From contig CAYMUP010000010.1 of NCBI GenBank assembly GCA_964393815.1, forward strand, positions 1-30,235: DNA of 30,235 nucleotides. The letters are read 5' to 3'. The stretch comes from JAGXIT01 sp964393815. Lineage in GTDB: Bacteria; Patescibacteriota; Saccharimonadia; Saccharimonadales; UBA4665. Below are positions 7,012 through 14,500 of this stretch, in pieces. Each line of letters starts with the position of its first letter. The first letter of the stretch is position 1. A program made the position numbers and the translations under genes. Below the pieces are notes generated by a model that did no database searches, was not told where the DNA came from, and saw only the letters and a list, made by a program, of their open reading frames with translations.

Positions 7012-7632
7012 ATGAAAGCACTTATCACAAGAAAGATCGGCATGACCAGCACCATCGCCCAAGATGGCACTGTTCAGGCCGTGACACTGCTTTCCGCTAG
7101 TCCCTGTGTGATTACACAGGTCAAAACCGATGAAACAGACGGCTACACCGCTGTGCAGATCGGCTTTGAAGAGGCTAAGGAAACTGCAGTCAGCAAACCA
7201 CAACAAGGCCACTTCAAGACGGCCAAGGTACTACCAAAGATTGTGCGCGAGTTCCGCGTACCAAAAATCACTGAAGACCTCAAAGTTGGAGAAACCATCA
7301 ACGCAGAGGTCTTTTCAGTTGGCGACGTTGTGCACGTGACCGGCACGAGCAAAGGTAAGGGTTGGGCTGGCACTATTCGCCGTCACAACTTCCACCGCGG
7401 TCGCAAAACACACGGTGGCCGTAGCTATCGCCGTGTTGGTTCTATTGGTTCTATGTACCCTCAGCACATTTTGCCCGGCAAGAAAATGGCCGGACATCTT
7501 GGCCACGACCAAGTTACCGTGCGCAACCTGCGCGTTGCGCTTGTTGACGCGGAAAAAGGCTATATCGGCGTCGTGGGCGCTGTGCCAGGTCCACGCAAGG
7601 GCATCGTTATTCTAAACGGGGAGGAGAACTAA
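7012..7632 (+). CDS. rplC: 50S ribosomal protein L3
   Basis: 206 aa, normal L3 length. The N-terminus MKALITRKIGMTSTIAQDG is the expected beta-barrel start; the long loop that reaches the peptidyl-transferase centre is present as GTSKGKGWAGTIRRHNFHRG and THGGRSYRRVGSIG, followed by PGKKMAGHLGHDQVTVRNL. L3 is an early assembly protein of the large subunit. It is the first gene after the leader and has no clear ribosome binding site, unlike nearly every other gene of the operon. The tail codons (GGGGAGGAG) carry the ribosome binding site for rplD, which starts two bases after its stop. Confidence 0.98.
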   Translation: MKALITRKIGMTSTIAQDGTVQAVTLLSASPCVITQVKTDETDGYTAVQIGFEEAKETAVSKPQQGHFKTAKVLPKIVREFRVPKITEDLKVGETINAEVFSVGDVVHVTGTSKGKGWAGTIRRHNFHRGRKTHGGRSYRRVGSIGSMYPQHILPGKKMAGHLGHDQVTVRNLRVALVDAEKGYIGVVGAVPGPRKGIVILNGEEN

Positions 7633-7634
7633 TT

Positions 7635-8294
7635 ATGGCAACTCCTACATTTACCGCTGCAGGCGCAAAAGCCACAACCGCAGCAAAACTGAGTAAAGAA
7701 GTTTTTGGCGTCGATGTCAAAAACCACCAGCTGCTCAAGCAAGCATACGAAGCCTATTTGGCGAACGGGCGCGATAATCTCGCCGTCACCAAAACCCGCG
7801 GACTCGTCCGTGGTGGTGGCCGCAAACCCTGGAAGCAGAAGGGCACCGGTCGAGCTCGTTTCGGTAGCTCACGCAACCCAATCTGGCGCGGAGGTGGTAT
7901 TGTCTTTGGCCCTACGGGCGAAGAAAACTACACCAAGCGCATTTCGACTACGAGCAAGCGCGTTGCACTGCGCCAGGCACTCAGCCTCGCTAGTGAAAGC
8001 GGCAAAATCATCGTTGTTGAGAAGCTTACGAGCAAAGAAGGCAAAACTGCCGAGATGGCACGCCTGCTCGCTCGTGTGGGTGTGAAGCGCGACGCACTCG
8101 TCGTTGTCGCCGAAAAGACCCCTGAACTCGTCCAGTCAACTGCCAACCTCCAAAATGTCATGCTGGTCAGCGCTACCTACCTAAACGTCTTTGACCTTCT
8201 AAACGCACACCACGTTGTGATGACTGCTGACGCACTCAAATCTGTCGAGACATGGTTGAAGCCAGTAGCTAAAACCGCGAAGGAGGCAAAATAA
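7635..8294 (+). CDS. rplD: 50S ribosomal protein L4
   Basis: 219 aa. L4 features: the extended loop with TKTRGLVRGGGRKPWKQKGTGRARFGS (~54-80), which lines the nascent-peptide exit tunnel, and RNPIWRGGGIVFGP. The C-terminal alpha/beta domain carries the usual helical repeats and LNVFDLLNAHHVVMT. In E. coli L4 represses its own operon through the S10 leader; a long leader exists here too, but ahead of rplC. The last codons (AAGGAG) form the Shine-Dalgarno sequence for rplW, and TAATG overlaps stop and start by one base. Confidence 0.98.
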   Translation: MATPTFTAAGAKATTAAKLSKEVFGVDVKNHQLLKQAYEAYLANGRDNLAVTKTRGLVRGGGRKPWKQKGTGRARFGSSRNPIWRGGGIVFGPTGEENYTKRISTTSKRVALRQALSLASESGKIIVVEKLTSKEGKTAEMARLLARVGVKRDALVVVAEKTPELVQSTANLQNVMLVSATYLNVFDLLNAHHVVMTADALKSVETWLKPVAKTAKEAK

Positions 8295-8716
8295 TGTCAG
8301 TTTTGAAACCACGCATGAGTGAGAAATCATTTGGTCTTAGCCAGTTGACAAATACCTATGTCATCGACGTACCAAGTGAAATGAACACCTCAGAAATCGC
8401 ATCCCAGGTGGCTCGCCAATTTGACGTTGAGGTCAAAACGGTCCGTGTCGTTAACCGCAAAGGCAAGCAAAAACGCGTCATGAACACCACTGGCAAACGC
8501 AGTGCAAACCGTCACGGCAAGCAGGCTGATGTCAAAAAAGCCTACGTCACCCTTAAGGCTGGCAGCCATCTACCTTTCTTTGCTGCCGCTGAAGAGGCTA
8601 TCGCCAAAGAAGCCGCTACCAAAGAGAAAGAGGCTAAGAAAGCAGCGAAATCTGCAGACGACAAGCCAAAAGCTAATGGCCTCAAGAAACTTGTCGGCAA
8701 AAAGGAGACTAAATAA
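8294..8716 (+). CDS. rplW: 50S ribosomal protein L23
   Basis: 140 aa, longer than usual (~95-100). The L23 core occupies ~1-95: LKPRMSEKSFGLSQ, then NTSEIASQVARQFDVEVKTVRVVN and the RNA-binding loop KGKQKRVMNTTGKRSANRHGK. Residues ~95-140 are an alanine/lysine-rich extension (EEAIAKEAATKEKEAKKAA) that is probably disordered. L23 forms the docking site at the tunnel exit for trigger factor, SRP and SecY. Its tail codons AAGGAGACT are the ribosome binding site for rplB, joined by a TAATG overlap. Confidence 0.97.
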   Translation: MSVLKPRMSEKSFGLSQLTNTYVIDVPSEMNTSEIASQVARQFDVEVKTVRVVNRKGKQKRVMNTTGKRSANRHGKQADVKKAYVTLKAGSHLPFFAAAEEAIAKEAATKEKEAKKAAKSADDKPKANGLKKLVGKKETK

Positions 8717-9546
8717 TGGCTATTAAGCAATATAACCCAACGACTCCAGGTCGACGTGGTATGAGCAGCCAGGACTTTGATGTCGTTACGACTAAAAAGC
8801 CCGTTCGCTCACTCATAAAAAGTGTCAAGCGTGGCTCTGGTCGCAACAACCAGGGTCGGATCACGACACGCCACCAAGGTGGTGGGGCTCGCCGCCACGT
8901 CCGCCTCGTCAACTTCAACTTTGACGGTGCAGGTGAAATCGAGCACATAGAGTACGACCCAGGTCGCAGCGCTCGGCTCGCTCGTGTCAAAGACACCAAG
9001 GGTGATTACCACTATGTTTTGGCTGCAAACGGCATGAAACAAGGCCAAAAAGTCACGACTGGCGAAGAAGCACCCATCGAAACAGGCAACCGTCTTGCGC
9101 TTGCTAATATCCCAGTTGGTACAACCATCCACGCACTAGAGCTTAAGCCTGGTCGTGGCGCACAGGCTGTCCGCAGTGCTGGCAACGGCGCAATGCTGAT
9201 GGCTAAAGAAGGTGAATACGCTCAGGTACGTATGCCGAGCGGCGAAGTTCGCAAGTTCCTACTTGCTTGCACAGCCAGTATCGGTACCGTCGGCAACGAG
9301 CAGCATCAAAACATCAAGATTGGTAAAGCCGGTCGTAACCGCCACAAGGGCAAGCGCCCAAGTGTGCGCGGTGTCGTAATGAATGCAGTAGACCACCCGC
9401 ACGGTGGTGGTGACGGTGGCCGTCACCGTATGGCTAAAGCGCCTCGTACGCCTTGGGGTCAAAAGACGCTTGGTTTCAAGACCCGTCGCCGTAAGTCTAC
9501 CGACAATATGATCATAAGAAGCCGCCACGCGGCCAAGAGGAAATAA
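8716..9546 (+). CDS. rplB: 50S ribosomal protein L2
   Basis: 276 aa, standard length. Landmarks: IKQYNPTTPGRRGMS at the N-terminus, GRNNQGRITTRHQGGG, the OB and SH3-like core, and MNAVDHPHGGGDGGRH near the C-terminus with the conserved histidine close to the peptidyl-transferase centre. L2 binds domain IV of 23S rRNA and is required for subunit association and for peptidyl transfer. It starts on the stop codon of rplW (1-base overlap). Confidence 0.99.
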   Translation: MAIKQYNPTTPGRRGMSSQDFDVVTTKKPVRSLIKSVKRGSGRNNQGRITTRHQGGGARRHVRLVNFNFDGAGEIEHIEYDPGRSARLARVKDTKGDYHYVLAANGMKQGQKVTTGEEAPIETGNRLALANIPVGTTIHALELKPGRGAQAVRSAGNGAMLMAKEGEYAQVRMPSGEVRKFLLACTASIGTVGNEQHQNIKIGKAGRNRHKGKRPSVRGVVMNAVDHPHGGGDGGRHRMAKAPRTPWGQKTLGFKTRRRKSTDNMIIRSRHAAKRK

Positions 9547-9550
9547 GTAA

Positions 9551-9823
9551 ATGAGTCGTTCACTAAAGAAGGGGCCGTTTATCGATCCGAAGCTCGCGAA
9601 AAAAGTCGCAGCTGCTGGCCCAGAGGATCGTACAATCATTAAGACTTGGTCTCGTGCCTGCACCATTGCACCCGACTTTGTCGGCAAGACTTTTGCGGTG
9701 CATAACGGCAAAGTCCACGTACCGGTTTTTGTTACAGAAAACATGGTTGGCCACAAACTCGGTGAGTTTAGCCCTACTCGTAAATTCCGCAGTCACGGCG
9801 GTAAGTTAGCGAAGGGGAAATAA
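9551..9823 (+). CDS. rpsS: 30S ribosomal protein S19
   Basis: 90 aa, standard. SRSLKKGPFIDPKLAKKV at the N-terminus and FVTENMVGHKLGEFSPTRKFRSHGG at the C-terminus are diagnostic. S19 lies in the 30S head next to S13 at the subunit interface. It is four bases after rplB. Its ending GCGAAGGGGAAATAA supplies the ribosome binding site for rplV. Confidence 0.99.
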   Translation: MSRSLKKGPFIDPKLAKKVAAAGPEDRTIIKTWSRACTIAPDFVGKTFAVHNGKVHVPVFVTENMVGHKLGEFSPTRKFRSHGGKLAKGK

Positions 9824-9826
9824 ACC

Positions 9827-10216
9827 ATGGCAGTTAAAGCAGAAAGTAAAGGCGTTCGCTTGAGCCCACGTAAAGTTGCAGCAGTGGCTGCACTCGTCCG
9901 TGGTCGAACGGTGGCTGACGCGCTTGTTATTTTAGAGCACACCCCACGCCGCGCGGCACTTCCAGTCCTCAAAACCATCAAAAGTGCCCAGGCAAATGCA
10001 AGCCACAACCACGGCTACAAGGCAGACACGCTTGTCATCACCGAAATTACCGTTAACCACGGTGCCAGGCAAAAACGCTACCGCCCAGCAGCGATGGGCC
10101 GTGCGCTTCCGTACATGAAACGTTCATCTCACATCCGCGTACTCGTAGATGGAGAACAGCGTCCAGCAAAGAAACCAGCAGCCGCCAAGGCCGCTACTAA
10201 GAAGGAGGAGAAATAA
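9827..10216 (+). CDS. rplV: 50S ribosomal protein L22
   Basis: 129 aa: L22 core ~1-112 (GVRLSPRKVAAVAALVRGRTV; the tunnel-lining hairpin with GARQKRYRPAAMGRALPYMKR) plus a lysine/alanine tail ending KKEEK. The tail codons AAGAAGGAGGAGAAATAAG form a long Shine-Dalgarno sequence for rpsC one base after the stop. L22 lines the exit tunnel and is a site of macrolide resistance in other bacteria. Confidence 0.98.
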   Translation: MAVKAESKGVRLSPRKVAAVAALVRGRTVADALVILEHTPRRAALPVLKTIKSAQANASHNHGYKADTLVITEITVNHGARQKRYRPAAMGRALPYMKRSSHIRVLVDGEQRPAKKPAAAKAATKKEEK

Positions 10217-10217
10217 G

Positions 10218-10844
10218 ATGGGTCAAAAGGTTAACCCAATCTCAATGCGCCTCCAAGCCAATAAAGACTGGCGGAGTAAGTGGTTTGTTGGCAAACGAGA
10301 GTATGCTAGCTACCTTGCACAGGACCTACAGGTTCGCAAGCTTATCCAAAACAAGTTTGGCTCTCGGGGCGCAATCAACAAAGTTGATATCGAGCGTTCG
10401 CCAAACCTCGTAACGGTCACAATTGCAACCGCTAAGGCGGGTGTTGTCATCGGTCGTGGCGGTCAGGGCGCACAAGAGCTCAAGGCTGCTATCGAGAAAG
10501 TGTACGGCGTACCTGCCCGTGTCAATATCGAGGAAGTCAAAAAACCTGACCTGTACGCTAAGTTGGTTGCTGAAAACATCGCTCACCAACTCGAGCGCCG
10601 CATGAGTTTTCGTCGTGCTATCAAGAGTGCTGCCGCAGCAACAATGCGCGCCGGCGCTAAAGGCGTTCGTATCGAAGTAGCTGGCCGTTTGAACGGTGCT
10701 GAGATGAGCCGCCGCGAAAAAGAAGCGCAAGGCTCAGTACCACTTCACACCATTCGCGCAGACATCGATTTTGCAAGTGTGCAGGCACAGACTATCGCCG
10801 GGATCATCGGCGTAAAAGTCTGGGTCTATAAGGGGGAAAAATAA
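10218..10844 (+). CDS. rpsC: 30S ribosomal protein S3
   Basis: 208 aa. The start at ATG 10218 gives the canonical MGQKVNPISMRL; an upstream in-frame ATG at 10149 lies inside rplV and is rejected. The KH domain carries VVIGRGGQGAQELKAAIEK (GxxG loop). The C-terminal domain has RRMSFRRAIKSAAAATMRAGAKGVRIEVAGRLNGAEMSR. S3 shapes the mRNA entry site and takes part in unwinding mRNA. The stop is followed directly by rplP. Confidence 0.99.
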   Translation: MGQKVNPISMRLQANKDWRSKWFVGKREYASYLAQDLQVRKLIQNKFGSRGAINKVDIERSPNLVTVTIATAKAGVVIGRGGQGAQELKAAIEKVYGVPARVNIEEVKKPDLYAKLVAENIAHQLERRMSFRRAIKSAAAATMRAGAKGVRIEVAGRLNGAEMSRREKEAQGSVPLHTIRADIDFASVQAQTIAGIIGVKVWVYKGEK

Positions 10845-10845
10845 T

Positions 10846-11259
10846 ATGCTACTCCCAAAACGCACTAAGTTCCGTAAGGTCCGTAAGGGCAAAGTTCGCG
10901 GTGTTGCAACCGCCGGCAACTACATTGCCTACGGTGATTATGCACTTCAGGCTCAGGGCCACGAACGCATCACTAGCCGCCAGATAGAGGCGAGCCGTCA
11001 GGCGATGACTCGTTACATCAAGCGTGGCGGTAAAATCTGGATTCGCATATTTCCACACACACCTGTCACCCGCAAGCCACTTGATGTCAAAATGGGTAGC
11101 GGCAAAGGTTCACCAGAGTTTTTTGTCGCCAAAGTTCGCCCAGGCACCATCATGTTTGAAATGCAGGGTGTGCCAGAGGAAACTGCGCGTGAGGCTATGC
11201 GTCTCGCCAGTCACAAACTGCCTGTTAAGACAAAGTTTGTCGTGAAGGAGGGTGCATAA
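10846..11259 (+). CDS. rplP: 50S ribosomal protein L16
   Basis: 137 aa, standard. LLPKRTKFRKVRKGKVRG opens the protein; FPHTPVTRKPLDVKMGSGKGSPEF is the conserved central loop next to the A site. The end GTGAAGGAGGGTGCATAATG holds the ribosome binding site and overlapping start of rpmC. L16 is a late assembly protein needed for A-site tRNA positioning. Confidence 0.99.
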   Translation: MLLPKRTKFRKVRKGKVRGVATAGNYIAYGDYALQAQGHERITSRQIEASRQAMTRYIKRGGKIWIRIFPHTPVTRKPLDVKMGSGKGSPEFFVAKVRPGTIMFEMQGVPEETAREAMRLASHKLPVKTKFVVKEGA

Positions 11260-11459
11260 TGAAAATCGCCGATATCCGCAAACTCAGCACCGCTGAGCTT
11301 ACCAAAGAAACGGTAAAACTACGCGATGAGATCGCCGAACTACGCCGCCACATATATATGGGCGACAACCAAAACGTACGTGCAGTACGCGGCAAGCGCA
11401 AAGACCTCGCTCGTATGTTGACTGTTCTAAGTGAAAATCTAGTTAAGGAGGCAAAATAA
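11259..11459 (+). CDS. rpmC: 50S ribosomal protein L29
   Basis: 66 aa, the usual two long helices: IADIRKLSTAELTKETVKLRDEIAELRR, then VRAVRGKRKDLARMLTVLSE. L29 sits beside L23 at the tunnel exit. It overlaps rplP by one base at its start and rpsQ by one base at its end (TAATG); its terminal AAGGAGGCAAAA is the ribosome binding site for rpsQ. Confidence 0.97.
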   Translation: MKIADIRKLSTAELTKETVKLRDEIAELRRHIYMGDNQNVRAVRGKRKDLARMLTVLSENLVKEAK

Positions 11460-11770
11460 TGGCCAAAACTATTACTGGCGTCGTCTCCAGCAACAAGACT
11501 GACAAAACCATCGTGGTAACGGTGCGCGAGAAAAAAACTCACCCACTGTACCGCAAACAGTACACGACCACAAAGAAATTTATGGCTCACGATGAAAAAA
11601 ATGCTGCCAATGTTGGCGACAAGGTCATCATCGTCGAAACCCGCCCAATTAGTCGGCGCAAAAGCTTTACTCTAGAGAAAATCGTAGAAAAAGCGGGTGT
11701 CACTCACGTAGAGGCAACTCCTGTAGTGCCTGGCGTGACCGACAAGCCAGAGAAGGACGAGGAGAAATAA
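11459..11770 (+). CDS. rpsQ: 30S ribosomal protein S17
   Basis: 103 aa. OB-fold core ~1-80: TITGVVSSNKTDKTIVVTV, then HPLYRKQYTTTKKFMAHDEKN, GDKVIIVETRPISRRKSF. The last ~20 residues (EATPVVPGVTDKPEKDEEK) are a charged extension not found in shorter S17s. S17 is a primary 16S rRNA binder. The end GAGGAGAAATAAG gives the ribosome binding site for rplN. Confidence 0.98.
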   Translation: MAKTITGVVSSNKTDKTIVVTVREKKTHPLYRKQYTTTKKFMAHDEKNAANVGDKVIIVETRPISRRKSFTLEKIVEKAGVTHVEATPVVPGVTDKPEKDEEK

Positions 11771-11771
11771 G

Positions 11772-12209
11772 ATGGTTCAGCAAGAAACACGTCTCGTCGT
11801 CTGCGACAACTCGGGTGCAAAAGAGATTTTGTGCATCCGTGTGCTCGGTGGTACGCGTAGGCGCTACGCTAAGGTCGGCGATGTTATAACCGCCACTGTC
11901 AAGCAAGCTAACCCTACCGGTAACGTCAAGAAAAAGTCAGTCGTAAAAGCAGTCGTTGTCCGCACCCAGAAAGAGATTAAGCGTAAAGATGGCAGTACAA
12001 TCAAATTCGATGACAATGCTGCAGTCATTATCGGGGACGACAAAAACCCCAAAGCAACCCGTATTTTTGGTCCAGTTCCACGAGAGCTACCTCGGCAACC
12101 CGCTGGTGGATTTTGCCGGGTTGGCGAAAAGTTTTGCCATTNNNNNNNNNNAGAGCTACGTGACATGGGCTACAGCAAGATTATTAGCCTTGCACCGGAG
12201 GTACTCTAG
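11772..12209 (+). CDS. rplN: 50S ribosomal protein L14, interrupted by a scaffold gap
   Basis: As read, 145 codons, but L14 is normally ~122 aa. Residues 1-106 (VQQETRLVVCDNSGAKEILC ... ATRIFGPVPREL) and the last 16 (RDMGYSKIISLAPEVL) are ordinary L14. Between them are 69 extra bases that include ten Ns (12142-12151). AGAGCTAC occurs at 12083-12090 and again at 12152-12159, exactly 69 bases apart; removing one copy plus the insert restores a 122-aa protein. The reading frame staying open across the gap is chance. L14 contacts L19 and 16S rRNA at bridge B8. Its end carries the GGAGG ribosome binding site of rplX. Confidence 0.93.
   Translation: MVQQETRLVVCDNSGAKEILCIRVLGGTRRRYAKVGDVITATVKQANPTGNVKKKSVVKAVVVRTQKEIKRKDGSTIKFDDNAAVIIGDDKNPKATRIFGPVPRELPRQPAGGFCRVGEKFCHXXXXELRDMGYSKIISLAPEVL
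12091..12151. other. Probable assembly artefact with 10-N gap inside rplN
   Basis: 51 bases that do not belong to L14 plus ten Ns (12142-12151), flanked by an 8-base direct repeat AGAGCTAC at 69-base distance. This is what a false contig end followed by a default-size scaffold gap looks like. The foreign 51 bases read like protein-coding DNA in another frame, so they may be a chimeric read end. Confidence 0.85.
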
Positions 12210-12620
12210 ATGAAATCAACTACTAAAGAAGCAAGATTCAAGATTCGCCTTAAAAAAGGTGATCTCGTACAAGTCCTGAGCGGTAAGTACAAAGGTAAGC
12301 AGGGCAAAGTACTCGCTACTCATGTTACCGAAAACAAGGTAACCGTTGAGGGCATTAACATCGTTAAGAAGCACCAAAAGCCAAACCAGGCACACCCACA
12401 AGGCGGTATCATCGAGATCACCAAGCCAATCTGGGTTAGCAAAGTCGCCGTTGTCGATCCAGGCACTAAAAAACCAACCCGTGTTGGTTACAAGGTAGCC
12501 AAAGACGGTAGCAAGACCCGTGTCTACGTGGCTTCCGGCAAAGAGATCAAGATCGAAGCAGCGCCTAAGGCTACCAAGCCCGCGTCTGCAGAGAAGAAGA
12601 AAGAGACGAAGGTACTTTAA
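12210..12620 (+). CDS. rplX: 50S ribosomal protein L24
   Basis: 136 aa, longer than the usual ~100-105. KOW motif near the start: KKGDLVQVLSGKYKGKQGKV, then VEGINIVKKHQKPNQAHPQGGIIE. The C-terminus continues into a lysine/alanine-rich tail (APKATKPASAEKKKETK). L24 starts 50S assembly and lies near the tunnel exit. It begins immediately after the rplN stop, with the ribosome binding site inside rplN. Confidence 0.98.
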   Translation: MKSTTKEARFKIRLKKGDLVQVLSGKYKGKQGKVLATHVTENKVTVEGINIVKKHQKPNQAHPQGGIIEITKPIWVSKVAVVDPGTKKPTRVGYKVAKDGSKTRVYVASGKEIKIEAAPKATKPASAEKKKETKVL

Positions 12621-13202
12621 ATGGCTGAAACGACTAAAAAACCCGCTGCCTACACTGCTCGTCTAAAGACAGAGTACGAGACCAAGTTTGCTGCCGAGCT
12701 TCAAAAGGAGCTGGGCCTGACAAACGCGCATCAGGTGCCAAAGCTAGAAAAAATCGTCATCAATGTCGGACTTGGTAAAGCCAAAGAAGATAAAAAGACG
12801 ATTGAAGCTGCAAAAAACACGCTTCGCAAGGTCACTGGTCAAGAACCAGTCGAGACCGTTGCCAAAAACTCTATCGCTGGTTTTAAGCTCCGCGAAGGTA
12901 ATATGATCGGCCTCAAGCTTACCCTGCGCGGTGAGCGGATGTATGAGTTTATGGACCGCCTCATCAACATCGTGCTGCCACGTCTGCGTGACTTCCACGG
13001 CGTTAGCAACAAAGCCTTTGACAAGCAGGGCAACTTCAGCCTTGGTCTGACCGACCAGAGCGTTTTCCCCGAACTGACCTTTGAAGAGACAACTACGCCG
13101 CACGGCATGCAGGCTGTGTTTGTAGTGAAATGCCATGACAAAGACCACAGCAAAGCACTGCTACAGAAATTTGGAATGCCGTTTGAAAAGGAGGGCAAAT
13201 AA
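12621..13202 (+). CDS. rplE: 50S ribosomal protein L5
   Basis: 193 aa. Expected motifs: VPKLEKIVINVGLGKAKEDKK, KNSIAGFKLREGNMIGLKLTLRG, and LPRLRDFHGVSNKAFDKQGN. An N-terminal ~20-residue addition (AETTKKPAAYTARLKTEYE) precedes the core. L5 binds 5S rRNA and contacts P-site tRNA. It directly abuts rplX. The tail codons AAAAGGAGGGC are the ribosome binding site of rpsN. Confidence 0.98.
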   Translation: MAETTKKPAAYTARLKTEYETKFAAELQKELGLTNAHQVPKLEKIVINVGLGKAKEDKKTIEAAKNTLRKVTGQEPVETVAKNSIAGFKLREGNMIGLKLTLRGERMYEFMDRLINIVLPRLRDFHGVSNKAFDKQGNFSLGLTDQSVFPELTFEETTTPHGMQAVFVVKCHDKDHSKALLQKFGMPFEKEGK

Positions 13203-13204
13203 AT

Positions 13205-13474
13205 ATGGCTAAGAAGTCAATGTTAGCCCGTGACAAAAAACGGGCCATAATGATCGATAAATATGCTGCAAAGCGCAGAGAGCTGAAACAACTCGGCGAT
13301 TTTGACGGTCTGGCTAAGCTACCGCGAAACAGCAGCCCAACACGCCGCAAAAACCGTTGTGTTGAGACTGGTCGGCCACATGCCTACATGCGTCAGTTTG
13401 GCCTGAGTCGTTTAGCTTTCCGTGAGCATGCAAGCAAGGGAGAAATCCCTGGTGTAACGAAAGCGAGCTGGTAA
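13205..13474 (+). CDS. rpsN: 30S ribosomal protein S14, zinc-free form
   Basis: 89 aa. KKSMLARDKKRAIMIDKYA at the N-terminus and LPRNSSPTRRKNRCVETGRPHAYMRQFGLSRLAFRE at the C-terminus identify S14. The paired CxxC zinc ligands of the short 61-aa form are absent (a single Cys remains), so this is the C-minus, zinc-independent type. S14 is in the 30S head near S3 and S10. Confidence 0.98.
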   Translation: MAKKSMLARDKKRAIMIDKYAAKRRELKQLGDFDGLAKLPRNSSPTRRKNRCVETGRPHAYMRQFGLSRLAFREHASKGEIPGVTKASW

Positions 13475-13475
13475 T

Positions 13476-13877
13476 ATGAGCGTAACAACTACCGATCCTA
13501 TCGCTGACATGCTGACCCGCGTACGAAACGCAATCGCTGTTGGCAAAAACGAAGTGAGCCTGCCACACAGCAAGGCAAAAGAGAACGTCGCAATCAGCCT
13601 TCGCAACAACGGCTTTTTGCAGGATGTCCGTGTAACCGACCTCAGTGTCGGCAAACAGCTTACCATCGTCATCAACCTAGAGGGCGAAAACGCCCGCATT
13701 ACCGAGATTAAACGTCTCAGTAAACCTGGTCGTCGTCAGTATACAAACGCCCGCGAGATCCCAGTGGTCAAAAGCGGTCGTGGCGTACTGATCATCAGCA
13801 CCAGCAAAGGTTTGATGACCGGCACAGAAGCTAAGCAACAAGGAGTTGGCGGCGAGTTAATCTGCCAAGTGTACTAA
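13476..13877 (+). CDS. rpsH: 30S ribosomal protein S8
   Basis: 133 aa, standard. DPIADMLTRVRNAIAVGKNEVSLPHSK at the N-terminus, SKPGRRQYTNAREIPVV in the middle and GRGVLIISTSKGLMTGTEAKQQGVGGELIC at the C-terminus. S8 is a primary binder of the central 16S domain and in E. coli represses the spc operon by binding its mRNA. Here the gene is followed by an 81-base spacer with a strong hairpin, the only sizeable gap inside the S10-spc run. Confidence 0.99.
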   Translation: MSVTTTDPIADMLTRVRNAIAVGKNEVSLPHSKAKENVAISLRNNGFLQDVRVTDLSVGKQLTIVINLEGENARITEIKRLSKPGRRQYTNAREIPVVKSGRGVLIISTSKGLMTGTEAKQQGVGGELICQVY

Positions 13878-13890
13878 AGAATAGTATAGA

Positions 13891-13937
13891 GAATGATGTA
13901 TGAAGTATAAGAATACAACATTCATCATCCATCATTC
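13891..13937 (+). ncRNA. Nested hairpin in rpsH-rplF spacer
   Basis: GAATGATG (13891-13898) can pair with CATCATTC (13930-13937), ATGAA (13900-13904) with TTCAT (13921-13925), and an inner GTAT-AAGA-ATAC hairpin (13905-13916) caps it. A slipped pairing of GATG with CATC (13926-13929) is also possible. There is no T-run after it, so it is not a plain terminator. The rplF ribosome binding site (AAGAAAGGAAAG) follows 8 bases later. It may be a processing or protein-binding site; S8, encoded just upstream, is one candidate ligand by analogy only. Confidence 0.55.
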
Positions 13938-13958
13938 GTCAATTAAGAAAGGAAAGAT

Positions 13959-14498
13959 ATGAGTCGAGTAGGAAAACTACCCATCCAGATTCCAAGCGGC
14001 GTGACAATCACTGTCGACTCAGACGCTATCAAAGTGTCTGGGGCCAAGGGCAATCTGGAAACTCCTCAAATCGAGGGGATTACTGTAAAGCAAGAGGACG
14101 GCGTCCTCACCGTAACGAGGGCAAATGACGAGCCAAAGGTTCGCGCTGCCCACGGTCTCATCCGGGCACTCATCAACAACATGGTTGTCGGTGTGAGCCA
14201 GGGCTTCAGCAAGCAGCTTGAGCTCAACGGTGTTGGTTATCGCGTAGCGCTACAAGGTGCTGACCTCAAGTTAAACCTTGGTTTTAGCCACGACGTTATC
14301 TACAAAGTGCCTCAGGGCGTGCAAGTAGCTGTCGAGCAAAACAAGATGACGGTGAGCGGCATAGACAAACAACAGGTTGGTCAGGTTGCCGCCGAGATTC
14401 GCGCCCTAAAGAAGCCAGAGCCATATAAGGGCAAAGGTATCAAATACGTCGACGAGCGCATTTTGCGTAAGTCTGGTAAGTCAGGAAAGGATAAATAA
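13959..14498 (+). CDS. rplF: 50S ribosomal protein L6
   Basis: 179 aa, standard two-domain L6. MSRVGKLPIQIPSGVTITVD opens it; VGVSQGFSKQLELNGVGYRVALQG marks the domain junction; KKPEPYKGKGIKYVDERILRKSGKS is the conserved C-terminus. L6 lies near the sarcin-ricin loop and the factor-binding site. The gene restarts after the 81-base spacer with its own AAAGGAAAG ribosome binding site. Confidence 0.99.
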   Translation: MSRVGKLPIQIPSGVTITVDSDAIKVSGAKGNLETPQIEGITVKQEDGVLTVTRANDEPKVRAAHGLIRALINNMVVGVSQGFSKQLELNGVGYRVALQGADLKLNLGFSHDVIYKVPQGVQVAVEQNKMTVSGIDKQQVGQVAAEIRALKKPEPYKGKGIKYVDERILRKSGKSGKDK

Positions 14499-14500
14499 GC

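Noticed and set aside
11772..12209. A genuine L14 variant with a 23-residue insertion
   Set aside because: Ns, a 69-base-spaced 8-base direct repeat and exact recovery of a 122-aa L14 point to an assembly artefact.
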